Shown here: positions 1-12,500 of the stretch, piece by piece
Position numbering within the stretch: position 1 is the stretch's first letter
How the letters are laid out: each line of letters starts with the position of its first letter
Made by a program: the position numbers and the translations under genes
Assembly: GCF_001039355.2 (NCBI RefSeq)
Contig: NW_019775696.1
Location: 77,222 to 106,401 of the forward strand
Length of the DNA: 29,180 bases
Source: Lingula anatina
Taxonomy: Eukaryota > Brachiopoda > Lingulata > Lingulida > Lingulidae
Direction: 5' to 3'
Notes under the pieces: model-generated
Databases searched by the model: none
Told to the model about the DNA's origin: nothing
The model's input: the letters and a program-made list of their open reading frames with translations, nothing else

Positions 1-743
1 ATTTTGCAGAAATTTTCAGGAACTGTCGGAAGTGGGCCAAAGAGGACAATGATTAATTTTTGGTGGTGGTCCGGATCAATAATCAATCAATTATCAATAA
101 TAATCAACAATTGCTGCCTTGGCAGAGGTCTGCACTCTCAAAGTGCTTTTCTAGTTTTGTTGTTTTCCTTTATAATTTTTTCTCAAACACTTGCATTTGT
201 GACTTTTAACTCTCATCTGCCTGGGGCTCTGCACATTTTCTGTATTTCTACATAAGCAGTTGTATTGTTTTTTATGTCTTTAAACATTATGTAATATTAT
301 TTTATGCACTGTCATCATTTTTCAGATATTGAGACTTTCATAATGTGAATTTGAACTCTCATGGTCCTGAAACTGTAATCTTATTGAAGGGGTGGATTGA
401 TACCATCTTCTGGGTCTTCCAGAAGACAGTCAGGTTATTAAGTTTATAGTGACTGGTATCTATTTTTTTATGTTGGAAGACCATCAAAATGGAGGATGGA
501 TCAACATAGATACTTTGTAATACTGTCAGAAAATATCTCTGGGTCTGCTCCTGTTATTGACCATGTTACCCGTTGTGCAAGATTAAAATTCAGTGTTGAC
601 TGACAGTGCTATTATAAGCATTATTTATTATTGCATCAAAATTGACAAAATGACCTTTTTTGCATCTTTATTTTCTGTTTTTTGTCTGTACATTTGACAG
701 CTTTGCTGCCTTGTTAATTTAATGGTTTATTTATTTTATCTAG
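1..743. other. Left-edge noncoding stretch, probably intron of the gene ending at 902
   Basis: This stretch is AT-rich and has no convincing exon. A TTTTCAG acceptor-like site near 19 is followed by a short open stretch, but I found no good donor, so I do not call an exon. The last ~25 bases (to the AG at 742-743) are T-rich and form a polypyrimidine tract and 3' splice site for the exon at 744. Part of this region (about 472-553) resembles 6701-6765 in reverse orientation. Confidence 0.4.
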
Positions 744-902
744 GTCAATAAGCTGATGATGAACAAGGATAGTGATGGGAACAAGAAGCAGATGTCCTTG
801 TTTAAAAGTATGTTGACGGAGCCACAACTCTTCCTGTTTCCTGGAATCATCGAGAATAACAACGAAGCACAACAATCAAACTGTGTTCATGGACAGAGTT
901 GA
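744..902 (+). CDS. Terminal coding exon of an unidentified upstream gene
   Basis: Directly after a T-rich tract and TAG acceptor (741-743), one frame stays open for 53 codons from GTC at 744 to TGA at 900-902. The other two frames stop within a few codons. The peptide begins VNKLMMNKDSDGNKKQ, has a hydrophobic middle with LFLFPGII, and ends in a polar Asn/Gln-rich tail closing HGQS. I do not recognise the family. The exon probably starts at codon phase 0, so the upstream exon outside the window should end in phase 0. An AATAAA at 1296-1301 gives a plausible end of the transcript. That it is a real exon rests on splice site, open frame and downstream poly(A) signal, not on homology. Confidence 0.5.
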   Translation, partial: VNKLMMNKDSDGNKKQMSLFKSMLTEPQLFLFPGIIENNNEAQQSNCVHGQS

Positions 903-1301
903 ATATATCTGTCTGCCATTTGATGTGGCACCGCAATCCTGTTAAAGCAGGATTTTCTGAAACCTTTGTTTCTGTTTCACCTATCAGAGCAGGGCTTTTA
1001 AAAAGCCTGTTTTTTTTTCTTCCTATCAGGGCAGGACTTTCATAAAGCTGTTTTTTTCTTCCTATCATAGAAGGGCTTTCAAAAAGCTGTTTCTTTTCTT
1101 TTCTTTTTTTTTTTTTTACAGTTGACAAACCTGAAATATTTTGTATAACATTGGTCTTGAGATGTATCTTAGTTTTATAAGAGCCACTGGACAAAATTTT
1201 GTTTGAATGTGACTGTATTCTTACATACTGTATGATAGATATGTTTTAAGAGCAGATAGTAATAGCTTTGCTGAAAATATTAAATCTTTGATATCAATAA
1301 A
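903..1301 (+). other. Probable 3'UTR with poly(A) signal
   Basis: The segment follows the stop codon at 900-902 and ends with AATAAA at 1296-1301. It contains a degenerate tandem array (about 941-1100) described separately. Extent is inferred from the signal only; more distal cleavage is possible. Confidence 0.4.
941..1100 (+). repeat. Degenerate tandem repeat, ~4 copies, each a short hairpin
   Basis: Four related units of roughly 45-50 bases each carry CTATCA or CCTGTTA, then AGCAGGGCTTT-like sequence, a short A-rich loop and AAAGCTG, followed by a T-rich run. In the second unit CAGGGCTTTTAAAAAGCCTG is nearly self-complementary; the third and fourth also pair CTTT with AAAG. The array sits in the presumed 3'UTR of the gene ending at 902. 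Confidence 0.65.
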
Positions 1302-4300
1302 TGCAAGCTTGAAAGATTTAAAATGAAAATATTTAGCCCTCTAATGGTCAGAAGGCTCGAAAGTGCTCCTTTGTAAATTGAGTTACTTTTAAAAAATGGC
1401 ATCATTTCAGTGTCACTCTGCAGAATTAATAGGATTCCAACTTTTATTACCAAGAAAGGGTTAAACCTCTTTCCTTAAGGAAAATTGTACTAATATATAT
1501 ATGGTAAAATTAAGATATATTAAATGTATCTCTGTGTGTGTTTGTGTATGTAATTAATATGATTTGAAGACAAAGCAATGTTCTAAAATGTATTCATGAG
1601 TCTTAAGCAGTTCATAATGTATGTATATCTGAATGCATATATTGAAATTTCTTTCTAATACTTTGCAAAAAAAGTTGTATCTCTCTGTTACAGTGTCCTT
1701 ATTATGCTGTGATTTACAAATGTTTAACTTGGAGTCACTGTGATTCATATAAACATGTATTAGGGAGATTGGAATACTAAGTGATATTTGTTATACTTAT
1801 TCATAATTCTTAAGAGTAACATTTTATATGAAATTGTGTGTATCCTAATGTACATATTAAATAATCTTTCAAATACTTAACTTTACAGAAGAAACTTTGA
1901 CTGAGTGAATAGTTTTCATTACATTTATACACGTTAAAAATTCTATAAGAGTTACTGGCAGATTTCTAGTGATGTTCCTTAGAGAACTGAACTGAACATA
2001 GAAATTTTTTTGACAATTGACGAGATGGTTAATGAGCGCAACCAACCCTGATTTTTAAAAAGTTACATTTTATTATTGGCTCCATTTTTTTCACGTGTTT
2101 AAAAAAATGACTGGGTTTGAGTTTTGCTAGAGAGAGAAATTGACCCCTTAATTGACCCCAGGTTGTTTTGTGCCCCTCCTCCACCCCCCCCCCCACCCCC
2201 ATTGAAAAAAATTATGATCTCTGAAATTTAGTTATGCTTCTTAAATGTCAATAATCATATCATCTACTAATTCTTGTTAGAAGGGAATCAATATACATTA
2301 ACCAACTCATCAATTTTGTTGGGAATAATATTGCACAATATTCTCATCCAATATTTAGTATTCTTCACCCAAAGCTTGAACATTTTGTATAATGTTAACA
2401 TAACTATTTTATATGCCTCTTTAATGACTGTTTTTTCATTCCATGTTAGGGGGCACTATAATTTATAGCATTTAATTGAAAATCACTTGGAATATGTGCT
2501 AATATTACACAAAGTGTGCCACTGAAGTGGCTCAGAGAAACGCTTTCTGTGGAACATGGTCTTGAACTGATCAGGGAAAGTTTTAATGTAGCAAAAATAC
2601 TGTTTGCTCTCCAAAATTAAGTATTTAAAATATGATATTTTTGTTACTATTAGCTGCCATTTAAAAATGGTTTATACTTGTTGTTGTAGTTGTTTTTATG
2701 AAGCAATTGTGAAAGAAATTAAGTTACATGTACATGTATACGTAACATTTGCAGCATACAGATACTGTACCTGAACATGCACCAGTGTTAGCAGCAGAAT
2801 GTGCAGAATGAAAATTATGTGCCATATAGATTTGATGCAAATTTTTGGGTGATGAAATCTAACATAACATTATGACGGATTAAAATGAGTTTGAATTTGA
2901 ACAGCATATTGTGTCTTTACCTTTTCCAGATTATCTTTCTCCTCCCTCACCCACACACCGCAAGCCCCGTAAAAACCACACTCAAAAACCCTAAAAGTTA
3001 ATAGACGTAATTGTCTGTTTTTAATTTTTGCTGACTATTAGCCTGCCTGTGAACAAAATTCACATTTGAACAATTTCATTTGTCGATTTAATTTTTTTTC
3101 TAAAAACTGGTGTGCACTGCACTTCAGGGCTTATCTTGAAGTACTAGTCTTTCGCCACCTGTTGGTTTGACCTACTTTCGGACAGCCATGTCTATCATGT
3201 AGTACCCCCGGCACTGATGGAAATTTCCTAACGGAAAGAAAACATTTTATTAGTGCTTTAGAACGCAAAGCGTTGTCTGGGAAATGCAGCACTAAGGGTA
3301 AGTGATTAAGAAGCGCAAAACGTTGCCCTAAGAGTCAAAACTGAAGAAGATTTCAAGTGTATAACAAGAACGCGTAAACAAAATTTGCTTCGATTCGGAC
3401 GCATAAAACAATGTGATATATGGTACACATTAGTGTTCTGGCGCACATATGGGTATGATGGGATAGTAATTGTTTCTACACCGGCGTTGTGTTTGGAAAT
3501 GTTACTAAAATAGTAATGCAAAAAAGCTTATCGATGGCATCTGTAGTGAGGCATCGTTGGTTCTGGTAACGCCTAAATCTACGAACGCATTGCATAACCC
3601 CCCCCCCCCCCTTTAAATTTTTTCATAATACTTACAAGCTCTTAGACCCAATGGGATAACAGCAAATTGATCAGGGAAATTTTTGTGTTCATCCACATTT
3701 TACTCCACCACCCACTTTTCTGTCCTCTAAAATCACAAATCGGTTAACAAATCTTTTAAAATATGCCCTTACTAGAAACTGTTTACCATAATGACAAAGC
3801 AAAACAAATCAAAACAAGATCATTTCACTTTTTTAAAAAACAAATTATGAACATATCACATATTCCATTGAACGAACAGTTTTGAATTGCAACATGAAGT
3901 GAACACTTAAAAATAGTTGGCTGCCTTAAAGATAGGATAACTCAGATGTACTTGATACGAAATCAAGTCAGCTGAAGGTTCTTGATTTTCATTAGACATT
4001 TTTATACAAGTTCCTTAACAATAAACCATGTAGCGTGGAAGAGCAGTCTTCTGTGACCGATATCCCTTAATCATCCATGATATTACAATACAATAAATGA
4101 ATTATACAAATCATTCCTAGGTAATTTTAGTGATAACCAGACCTATGATCTCTATTCAGTATACAGGCCCGTAGCCAGCAGTTTCAAAAGTTTTTTTTTT
4201 CAATTGGACCTTTTACAATGAAACATCATGTACCTAGGTCCTACTATTGTAGTTAAAATATTACCCAGAGGAGACCTTTTCCCAGCAAAAGGAGGATTGT

Positions 4301-5545
4301 TTCGTGTGACAGTCACATTATCACAGACTGTTAAAGTGAAGCAATTCCCACAGAGTCTCACATGGTGATTTTGTACAGTATGTTAGGGAGTCCTTATATC
4401 AGAGAGTATTCAACTTGAGTGTGATGTCTGGTAAATAATACATTATATCTCTAGATCAAGAAAGTAATACCTATTTTTTCTTTTCTTTTTTTATAGGTTT
4501 TTTTTTTTTTAGATAATGATGTTTTTTATCTTTTACCTTATATTCCTTTTCTACAAATTTTTATCAAGAAATGTTTGACAATACAAATTTATTTTCTATT
4601 TCCTTAGAAATAGATTTTTTATTTCAATTTTTAAGAAAAACCATAAAATACTTTGGTATCAGTGCGTGGCTTCTAAAAAAAGAAAGAAATATGACTTGCA
4701 AAATCTTATCAGTTTGAAGGTAATCAGTCTGCTTGAGATTTATTATGGATGATAATATGTTACAGAAAGCTTGTAAGCATCTCCTGTCATTATTATATAT
4801 GTATATATATATTTTTTTTCTTTGTGTATCATGGTTCTATTCATAAAGTTACGTATTTTCGTTGCCTTTGAAATACAATAATACCCACATAAAAGCAATG
4901 GTTTTAAAGCTAAAAAAAGTGTAAAACATGACTTGCAAATTTGTATTGTAATGGAAAGGCAAATTGTGAGTGATCAGCTTGAGTTGTCCCATTGAAAATA
5001 GGATAATAAGGGCAAACAAATATTTACTACTACACTGATTATTACGTCAGTTCATGATAGAGTACACTGTTGCCTATAAAGAAGACGGCTGTTATGGGAA
5101 GATACTGTACTGGACAGCAAGTTATTTGTGACTAACACATGGGAAAATTCATGAGTGGGTGATTCATACAGTTTGTGCCAATTTTTTAGTCTGCTAGCCC
5201 TCGTGGTCAAAGTAGCTTGGGATCAACTGGTTCAAAGTAGAAATAGTAGACCTGACATTATCTGGGGAAATTGAAAATTAGATTTTAAATGTGTGAAGGA
5301 TCAATTTTTTTCTTATTTATTTATTTATTTATTTATTTGTTTTGGTGGTTTGTTATTAAGGGAAAGGTACTTGAGCTTGTTCCATATTGTAGGTGTCTTC
5401 AATAAGCAGCCCTTCTAGAGTCTGGAGATATTTGTTCTTTTGTTTGCAGGAGGAAAAACAAAGTGAAAGTGTGCCCAAGTAAACTGTCTGGAGAATTGAT
5501 AAGTGAGTGTGAAATATAGGAAGATCTCAAGTTGCTGACAACTAC
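1302..5545. other. Intergenic spacer without recognisable genes
   Basis: I see no coding exon here. It holds C-rich runs near 2180 and 3599, T-rich runs near 4190 and 4500, TA repeats near 4795 and a TTTA repeat near 5313-5338. One segment (about 3120-3600) is visibly richer in CpG than its surroundings and contains a good donor-like AAGGGTAAGTG near 3297, so it might be a promoter or noncoding first exon of the fusion gene at 6520; that is weak inference. Confidence 0.4.
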
Positions 5546-5786
5546 GTTAGTAAGTAACCGCATACAGTTGACTAGTATATTTGCAGTAGAAGTAGAGACA
5601 GCATGAGCAGTTTAAGTCTTAGGGACAGTTAGTAAGTAACAGCATGCAGTTGACTAGTATACTTGCAGTAGAAGTAGAGACAGCAAGAGCAGTTTAAGTC
5701 TTAGGGACAGTTAGTAAGTAACAGTATACAGTTGACTAGTATACTTGCAGTAGAAGTAGAGACAGCAGGAGCAGTTTAAGTCTTAG
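5546..5786. repeat. 82-bp tandem repeat, just under three copies
   Basis: The unit starts GTTAGTAAGTAAC and runs through GACTAGTATACTTGCAGTAG to AAGTCTTAGGGACA. Unit starts are at 5546, 5628 and 5710, an exact 82-base period. Copies differ at only a few bases. The third copy ends at TCTTAG (5786), exactly where the palindromic element begins. Confidence 0.9.
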
Positions 5787-6149
5787 ACCGCATTCACAAC
5801 CAAAGTTGATCCGCAGAGTAGCAGATCAAATATGGCCTACCCACTTGAAAGCTTATTGTGGCCCCATTCAGAATAGGGGACTAACTAGTCCTAGGGTCAA
5901 ATATGGCTGACCCACTTGAATACTTGCCCACACTGACAGGATATCTGTTCATTGTCTATTAGTGGATTAGACGGCAATCTTTGTAGTGGGTCGCCATATT
6001 TGACCCTCCAACTAGTTAGTCCCCTGTTCTGAATGTGGCCTTTGTGGAGAATCTATTTTTTGTTTATAAGGAGAGAGCAAGCTTCCAAGTCTTCCATATT
6101 TGATCCTCAGATCAGTTAGTCCATGGATCAACTTGTTCTGAATGAACCC
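5787..6149. mobile_element. Nested palindromic (foldback/MITE-like) element
   Basis: Two inverted-repeat shells lie one inside the other. The outer arms (about 5787-5856 and 6079-6149) both read, in opposite orientation, CATTCA-x-AAC, AAGTTGATCC, GATCAAATATGG and AAGCTT. The inner shell (5860-6040) has ~60-bp arms starting GGCCCCATTCAGAATAGGGG and ending in its complement. The core motif TCAAATATGGC followed by ACCCACTTGAA occurs in both shells, so they belong to one family. There is no transposase; this resembles a non-autonomous DNA transposon nested in a relative. Target duplications are not clear. Confidence 0.75.
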
Positions 6150-6519
6150 TTAAACTAATTATCTCCATTATTTAGAGCAATAGACTCAAGTTTTATATTT
6201 TTTTCTATGTAAACCCAAAATATATGACGAATTTTAATGTAATTTAGAATGTTGAAAACCATGATACTTGTACTAATTGGACTCGAGTGAAATTTTTGAA
6301 AAAGATGCCCAAACACATCTAAGAGTAGTCCCTAATATTTATTTTCATTGCCAAAAATGCATATTTGCTTTATATTGCTACTGTAAATATGTAGACTGCT
6401 TATCATAAACCTTGTATAATTGAACATTATAATACATAATTTAAAAAAAACTTAACTAGTACTTTTAATCTTGTGTTCCAGCATTAAGTATATATCTGTG
6501 AAGCAAACCGAGGAGCATC

Positions 6520-9500
6520 ATGGCTGCCAGTTTAAGATGTATGTCACGCCGTTGGAGGGGAGCATCGTGGAAGAGTAAGTATTAGCTTGAGGAATACTAA
6601 ACTGACTACCTGTCATCTGGAGCCTGCCTCACCCAATGGCTGAAGTACTATGAAGTCCAGCTTTAGCACTTTTAGGAATTTAAACACGCTAAGTTCAGGA
6701 GAGAATCCATAGATATTTTCTGACAGTCTTCCAAATATTTGTTGACCCATCCTCCATTTTTGAAGACGGCCTGCATCTGCCCCTGAAGTGGCTTGTTTTG
6801 AAAGAATCTAAAAAGTTGATGTCTTCTTTTGAGTAAATTTTGATATAAGCGACATTAATATCTAATAATAGTTAAAGTGGTCTATTTAGGCATCTCAGCT
6901 GTATTTTGTGGGTCAGTGTTTTGGAAAGCTCTTTTAAAGTAGTGTTGCGAAGTGACCATTATATAGGTGGCTAACAGATTTTAGCAGTCAATGCCAGGTG
7001 CAAAATCTTAAGACATTTTGTGTGACAGGATTCAGCAGCTTTTTTAATGCACTTACTAGTAGTCAATTTGATGCCACTCTCACTGTTGCAAAGCATTTCT
7101 TACCAGCTATTATTAGTTTTTTTCTACTGGGGGAGTTAGTTGAAATTGGTGTTCAACCCAAACTTGATGTGGTACGCGCTTGTATAATTTTGTGTAAAAA
7201 AAAAAAAGAAGAAAAATATAAAATGAATTGAAAATATTTAATTATGCATGGTTAGAGAAAAAATTCTAGGCCCAACCACCTGTTGGATGTGTGTGATATT
7301 TTTGTCCTATTTGAGCCAGAAATCAATTTCTTTTGGCAGTTTTCCAACCTCAAGCTACCCCAGAATATTGGTTGTAAGGCCACTCAGCCATTTTTTCAGA
7401 CTTTTTTTTACAACCCAGAATTTTTTTATTTATTTATTTTTTCATGTGAGTTTTGAGTGAGGTATAAGGAATTGAATTGTTTTGTTAGCTGAAAGGTTGT
7501 GCTAAAATTGTAAAGAATTCTGATAGATACTGGATGATTTATCAGAAAACAGGCAACCAAAGAATTTTGAATGTTTAGACAGAGTCCTCATATTTATAAC
7601 TTCCAGATTTCAAATAATTCAGCACACATAGCTGACATTAAAGCAGTTATGGACAAAGTAAATCCTTTTTTTTTTTTAATTATCAATTTTCTTTCAGGAA
7701 AAGTTTATTTTTATTGTATTCTTCTCTTATAGATGGTTACCAAATATATTTATTGGAAGTACAGAGTAGTTTCTCACCAGATGCAAGGGGTAAATTGTTC
7801 AGTAGTTAAAGTGTGACTGCTCCACTTCAGGCCTACTCAACTACCAGACTCAGCACCAAATGAGCCGGAATTCACGGGTAGATTGGACCACACTACCCGT
7901 TTTCAAGGAGTGCATCAGTACGCATTTCACTGTATCATACCCCGGAACAAATTTTGAGATGAGATGCACTACTTTCCAACCCCGCTGAGAATCATCACTA
8001 TCACATCTCATTCTAGGCATGAGTGGCGTTACATCTGATACTTCAAAGAGCGTTCTGATAGAAACCTTGAAAACGGATAGTGTGGTCCGATCTAACCGCA
8101 AATTCAGGATCATTTGGTGCCGAGTCTGGTAGTTGGGTAGGCCTGCACTTGATCATGGTGTTAGGTTACACTGACATATTAAATGTTAATTGTGTTATAT
8201 TTTTGTTCCATAATTTGGCATGCATGTAAGCATGTATGATGAGAGTGAGATATCAATTTAAAGAAATTGTTTATTGTGTTGCTGTTGATTTTTTATCCAT
8301 CTCAGTTTTGCTTCACATATACCTTTCTTTTAAAACATGAAGCATGGCTTGAATTTCTTTATTTATTTCTTTATTTTACCAATAATAGCTTTAAAGAATA
8401 CATGGCTTTAATTTTTGAAATGTTGCAATGCCATGATATTTGGAAAAAAAAATGTTTTGAGGCTTCACTGAAAATTTTAAAGATACATATGATAATGTGT
8501 ACATGATTCTTGAAGCATGCATGTACTAGTATGTATGTAGGTGATGGCTAGAAAAACTTTGCCAAATGAAATATGTACATTGTCTAACATTTTTTGTGAG
8601 TTACCCTTTTGGAAAAATTGTCATATGATTTTACATTTCTATTTTTCTGTTTTTCTGTGTGTTATGTTTTCATATAATTTATTTAGTATTAAAAATTCAA
8701 ATCACTTTCAAAGGTTGGGGTTGCAAAATGGTATATTAGTTACACAGGTCTAGCAGGAATGGGGAATTGATCCCTTTAAGAGGATTCCCTCTTTTTTGAT
8801 ATTAAGAAAAGAAATAAAAATTGTTAGATTCTGTCTAAATGCCCCAAAATGGAGGCAAATAGTACAGTACAGTAGAGGTGTTAGTTTGGATAGAACATCC
8901 CTCCTTTTATTCTCTCCTCTCCTCTTATCCTAGAAATTATTAGACATGTTTCCAGCAGAGTTGAACTGTCTGTACTTGAGTCCCTCTCAGGTGGTGGTCT
9001 GATTACGATAAGTGCACCATTGTAGCCATTCTAATCCTTTGGTTCTCCAGTACTCTGCTGTTATAATCTACCAAACACTGTTTGTGCACAGTGGCCTCTG
9101 TTTGGGCTAATATATTGTAATCAGGCTGATTTCTGATTTGGATCAAATCAGAGTTAGTTCAACTCAAGTCAACAAGAAACACAATTTCTGCTCCCAGAAC
9201 TGGTCTAGGTTTTATTAATATGTCAATAACACTTGTTGTAGTGAGATTCAGGGCTAGCACTGGTTGGTGTATTATTAGGCGTAAGGTTAACACACTTCAT
9301 TACTTACTATAATAACTAGTGTATAAACACTTACGTGTATTCTGAACAAGACCGCATTCGGAACAGTGGACTAACTACAGCCAGGGTCAAATATGGCCGA
9401 CCCACTTGAATTCTTCCCCATGGGGAATCTATTCAATGTCTTTTAACGGATTAGACGGCAAGCCTTTTAGTGAGTCATCATATTTTAGCCATGGACTAGT

Positions 9501-12500
9501 TAGTCCACTGTTCTGAATGTGGCCCAAGTTGATCCGTAGACTAAGTGATCTACAGATGAAATATGGCTGACCCACTTGAAAGCAATGCGACATAACTCCC
9601 CACCTCTCACACATGCTGTCCCTGCAGGAGCACAGCAATTTAATCTTAGCCCAGAGAGCTGTCTTTGGCCAAGGCATGCAGTGGTGAGGATGGCGAAGAA
9701 TTCTTTTAAAAAATTATTGCATTGAGATGGCGATTTGTGTCATAGATCAACACCAAAATTTCATCACTTTCCATTGGTGATCTATCCTGAAAATTTTATC
9801 AAAATTAATCCTTAAATTCTTGAATAACTAAGGTTGGTGACAAACGGACAAATTAACAAATTGTGGTGAAAACATAAATTAACCTCCTTGGCATAGGTAA
9901 AAGTACACCGAACAATTCCAAACTGATTTTATGCCAATTGGACTTTTAGTACTCCAGGGTCTGAGAATCTTTTGTCCTAAAGCAGAAATGCTAGTCAGTA
10001 GCTAAGCAAATCATCTACAAAGTCTTAGACATCTAAATTCAGATAGCCATCTATGCATAGTCAGCTTTTTGATATTGGTCTACTTGGAGCTTTTATGTGT
10101 TTGACTGTGACGTGGCGAAATGGACTTCTGTCACCAGTGAGAGTAATTACCTTTCAGGGCATTCACAGGTAGTTGAAGTGGCTTTAGTTATTAGTAGTTG
10201 AAAGAGGCAAACTGTATTATTATTATTATTTTTTTATTCTTTGAGAAACAACTCAGTACTAGTACTTACAAGGCTAAGTCTTGAAAGCCTTTTATATTTC
10301 ACTTCTAAACTAGATTATTTTGTGAAGTGGGCCCCAAAGTATGAAACACAATTCTGGCTCACAATGTGTGAAATACTTTAAATTATTGATCATTGATCTA
10401 TACTAGTTTACATATCTGATTTGGTTAACAGTATCCACTCGTTGAACTGAAATGAATTTTATTTTTATGCGATTTGATACAGTCCAGTGTTTGATTATAT
10501 TGGAATATTTGTACCTGGCTTGATGGTCCTTGCTCCTTCTCATGAAAAAGTATACTATAAGTAGTTTGGTACATTACTAACATTTGATTATGGAGATTTG
10601 GTTATTTGTGGCTAATATAGTATGTATATATATATATAAATATATGTGTGTGTTCATGTTTAATTTCACTGACTGTGTAACTATGTACTCCCATAAATGA
10701 CAGTTATGTATTTTTATTGAAAGTAACAATTGAATGTAATTTTTTGTTGTTTTGTCAATGACATGTATTAGTTTGAGTTTGATCTTGGTAATTTGGTAAC
10801 CATTCATAATTCATAATATTTTTGTGAGAACAATACAAGTTGAAAATTTTACTAGAAACTACCAATTTTGGACTACAAGGCAACAAATCAGTGTGTTTCT
10901 TGAGAGCTACCATGTGCTACAAAATAACATGTAGTATTAGAAATGAAAATATAGTATAAAATAATCATAAATTGAAAAAAGTTTGAAAAGAAATTCACCC
11001 TTTGAGCTACATTTATTTAAGTTATATCATTATTTTTCAGTACACACGTTATTCGCACGTGGTCAACCGACACACAATCGCCTCTTTAAAGTCACAGCTT
11101 CGACATCTGTCAAACACCATGACATCGAGCAGGCTCACTACCAGGTGCAAACAGAGAAACCACTGAAGGCGTTTAGAAAGAGGAAGGCATCCTTGGTGAT
11201 ATTCGACAAGGATGGAACGATGATATGTTTTCATGCAATGTGGGGGCCATGGGCGAGAATTGTGGCTAAAAAGTAAGTTTAAAGATGCACTGAGAACATC
11301 ACAGTGATTTTCAGAGGTTGCTGTAATGGTAAGCTTTATGGTCAGCATGCCTCTGCAATTTCCAGTAACACCCTGAGTTTCAGAGAGCAAGAAAATTTGA
11401 TTCATGTAAGCAGTTTTGAAAGTTTGAAAGTACATTTGCAAACTTTGAATAACACAACTTCCTTTTTTAAAGAGGTGAGATTTGCCTTTTGTCTTTAGGT
11501 CAAAATTACCCCCCAAGATTGAATTATGTTAAAACATTGCAAAAAGTACACTTAGCATCTAATTAAACTTCAGAATTGAAGAAGGCTCTGGCCTGAAAAT
11601 AGCAGACAAAGTGTATGAAGTGTTTGGCTACTGCAACCAGAAGAACATCGTAGAGCCAGGAGTGCTGGCGGAGGGCACGTCAGCCATGGTGAAACAAAGG
11701 CTTCAAAATTTACTGGTGTCTGAAGGGATAGACAAGGAGAGGGCAGACCAGATTGTCAAGGACAGCTACGTTGAGGCTGACCACACGAGTAAAGAGTCAT
11801 TACGACCTCTCGATGACTTGCATACCCTCTTTAGGGTGCTCAAAGAGCACGATATGAAGATCGCAATATGCACATCAGACTCGAGGTACGGAACGCTTCA
11901 GTCATTGGAAAGTTTGGGACTCTTATCGCAGATAGACAGACTGGTTTGTGGGGATGATATAGATAATATCCCCAAACCAGCTCAGTATAATGCAAATATG
12001 ATCTGCAGTGAGTTGAATGTGGACCCCTCAGAGGCGATCATGGTTGGAGATTCTCTTGCTGATGTTGGCATGGGACGTCTGGCTAACCTGGGCGGAAGTA
12101 TAGGGGTCAGCACAGGTAAACCTGATAAAGATGAGATCAAAGCTTTTGTCTGTAGATATTTTGTCAATGACTGAAAAAGTTTACTCTGTCTAAAGAAATT
12201 TTTGAAAATATTTAGAAAAGAGGGATTACTGACAAAATTTTTATTGCTACTTCTAATTATAAGATGGCTTCTGCAGTCTGTAAGAAATTTAGTTTTAGGA
12301 TCACAGCACAGATAAAGCAGGGGCCGGTACATTTCTCTGTAAAAAATTAGGAGGAAAATTTAAATCTACTATGAACCAAAATAAGTAACTCTTTGTGATA
12401 CTGTTGGTGAAATATAATTATTTTATGACATGAAAAACAAGGCTAACTAATCAGACAATATTAGATTTCTCTATGAATGAATCTTTAAAAAAAATCGCAC

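Larger units (their letters stand above)
6575..11040 (+). other. Intron 1 of the fusion gene (4466 bp)
   Basis: It runs from GTAAGT at 6575 to TTTTTCAG ending at 11040. Apart from the listed repeats (7828-8145, 9350-9600, 9727-9900) it is AT-rich with T runs and a TA/TG run near 10621. The short open frames in it show no family features, so I treat them as chance. Confidence 0.7.

Noticed and set aside
1-60. Possible exon after TTTTCAG near position 19, ending NCRKWAKEDND or ELSEVGQRGQ
   Set aside because: Two frames give short stop-ended peptides and a third runs on without a good donor; with the window cut here it cannot be decided.
847-1194. Minus-strand open frame with repeated KSPALIG-like peptides
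   Set aside because: It is the reverse of the tandem hairpin array in the 3'UTR. The peptide repeat just mirrors the DNA repeat; no homology or splice support.
6998-7460. Two hydrophobic open frames in intron 1 of the fusion gene
   Set aside because: Low-complexity T-rich DNA, no recognisable family, no splice or codon support.
7850-8113. Minus-strand 87-residue open frame
   Set aside because: It lies wholly inside the foldback element and is produced by its inverted arms.
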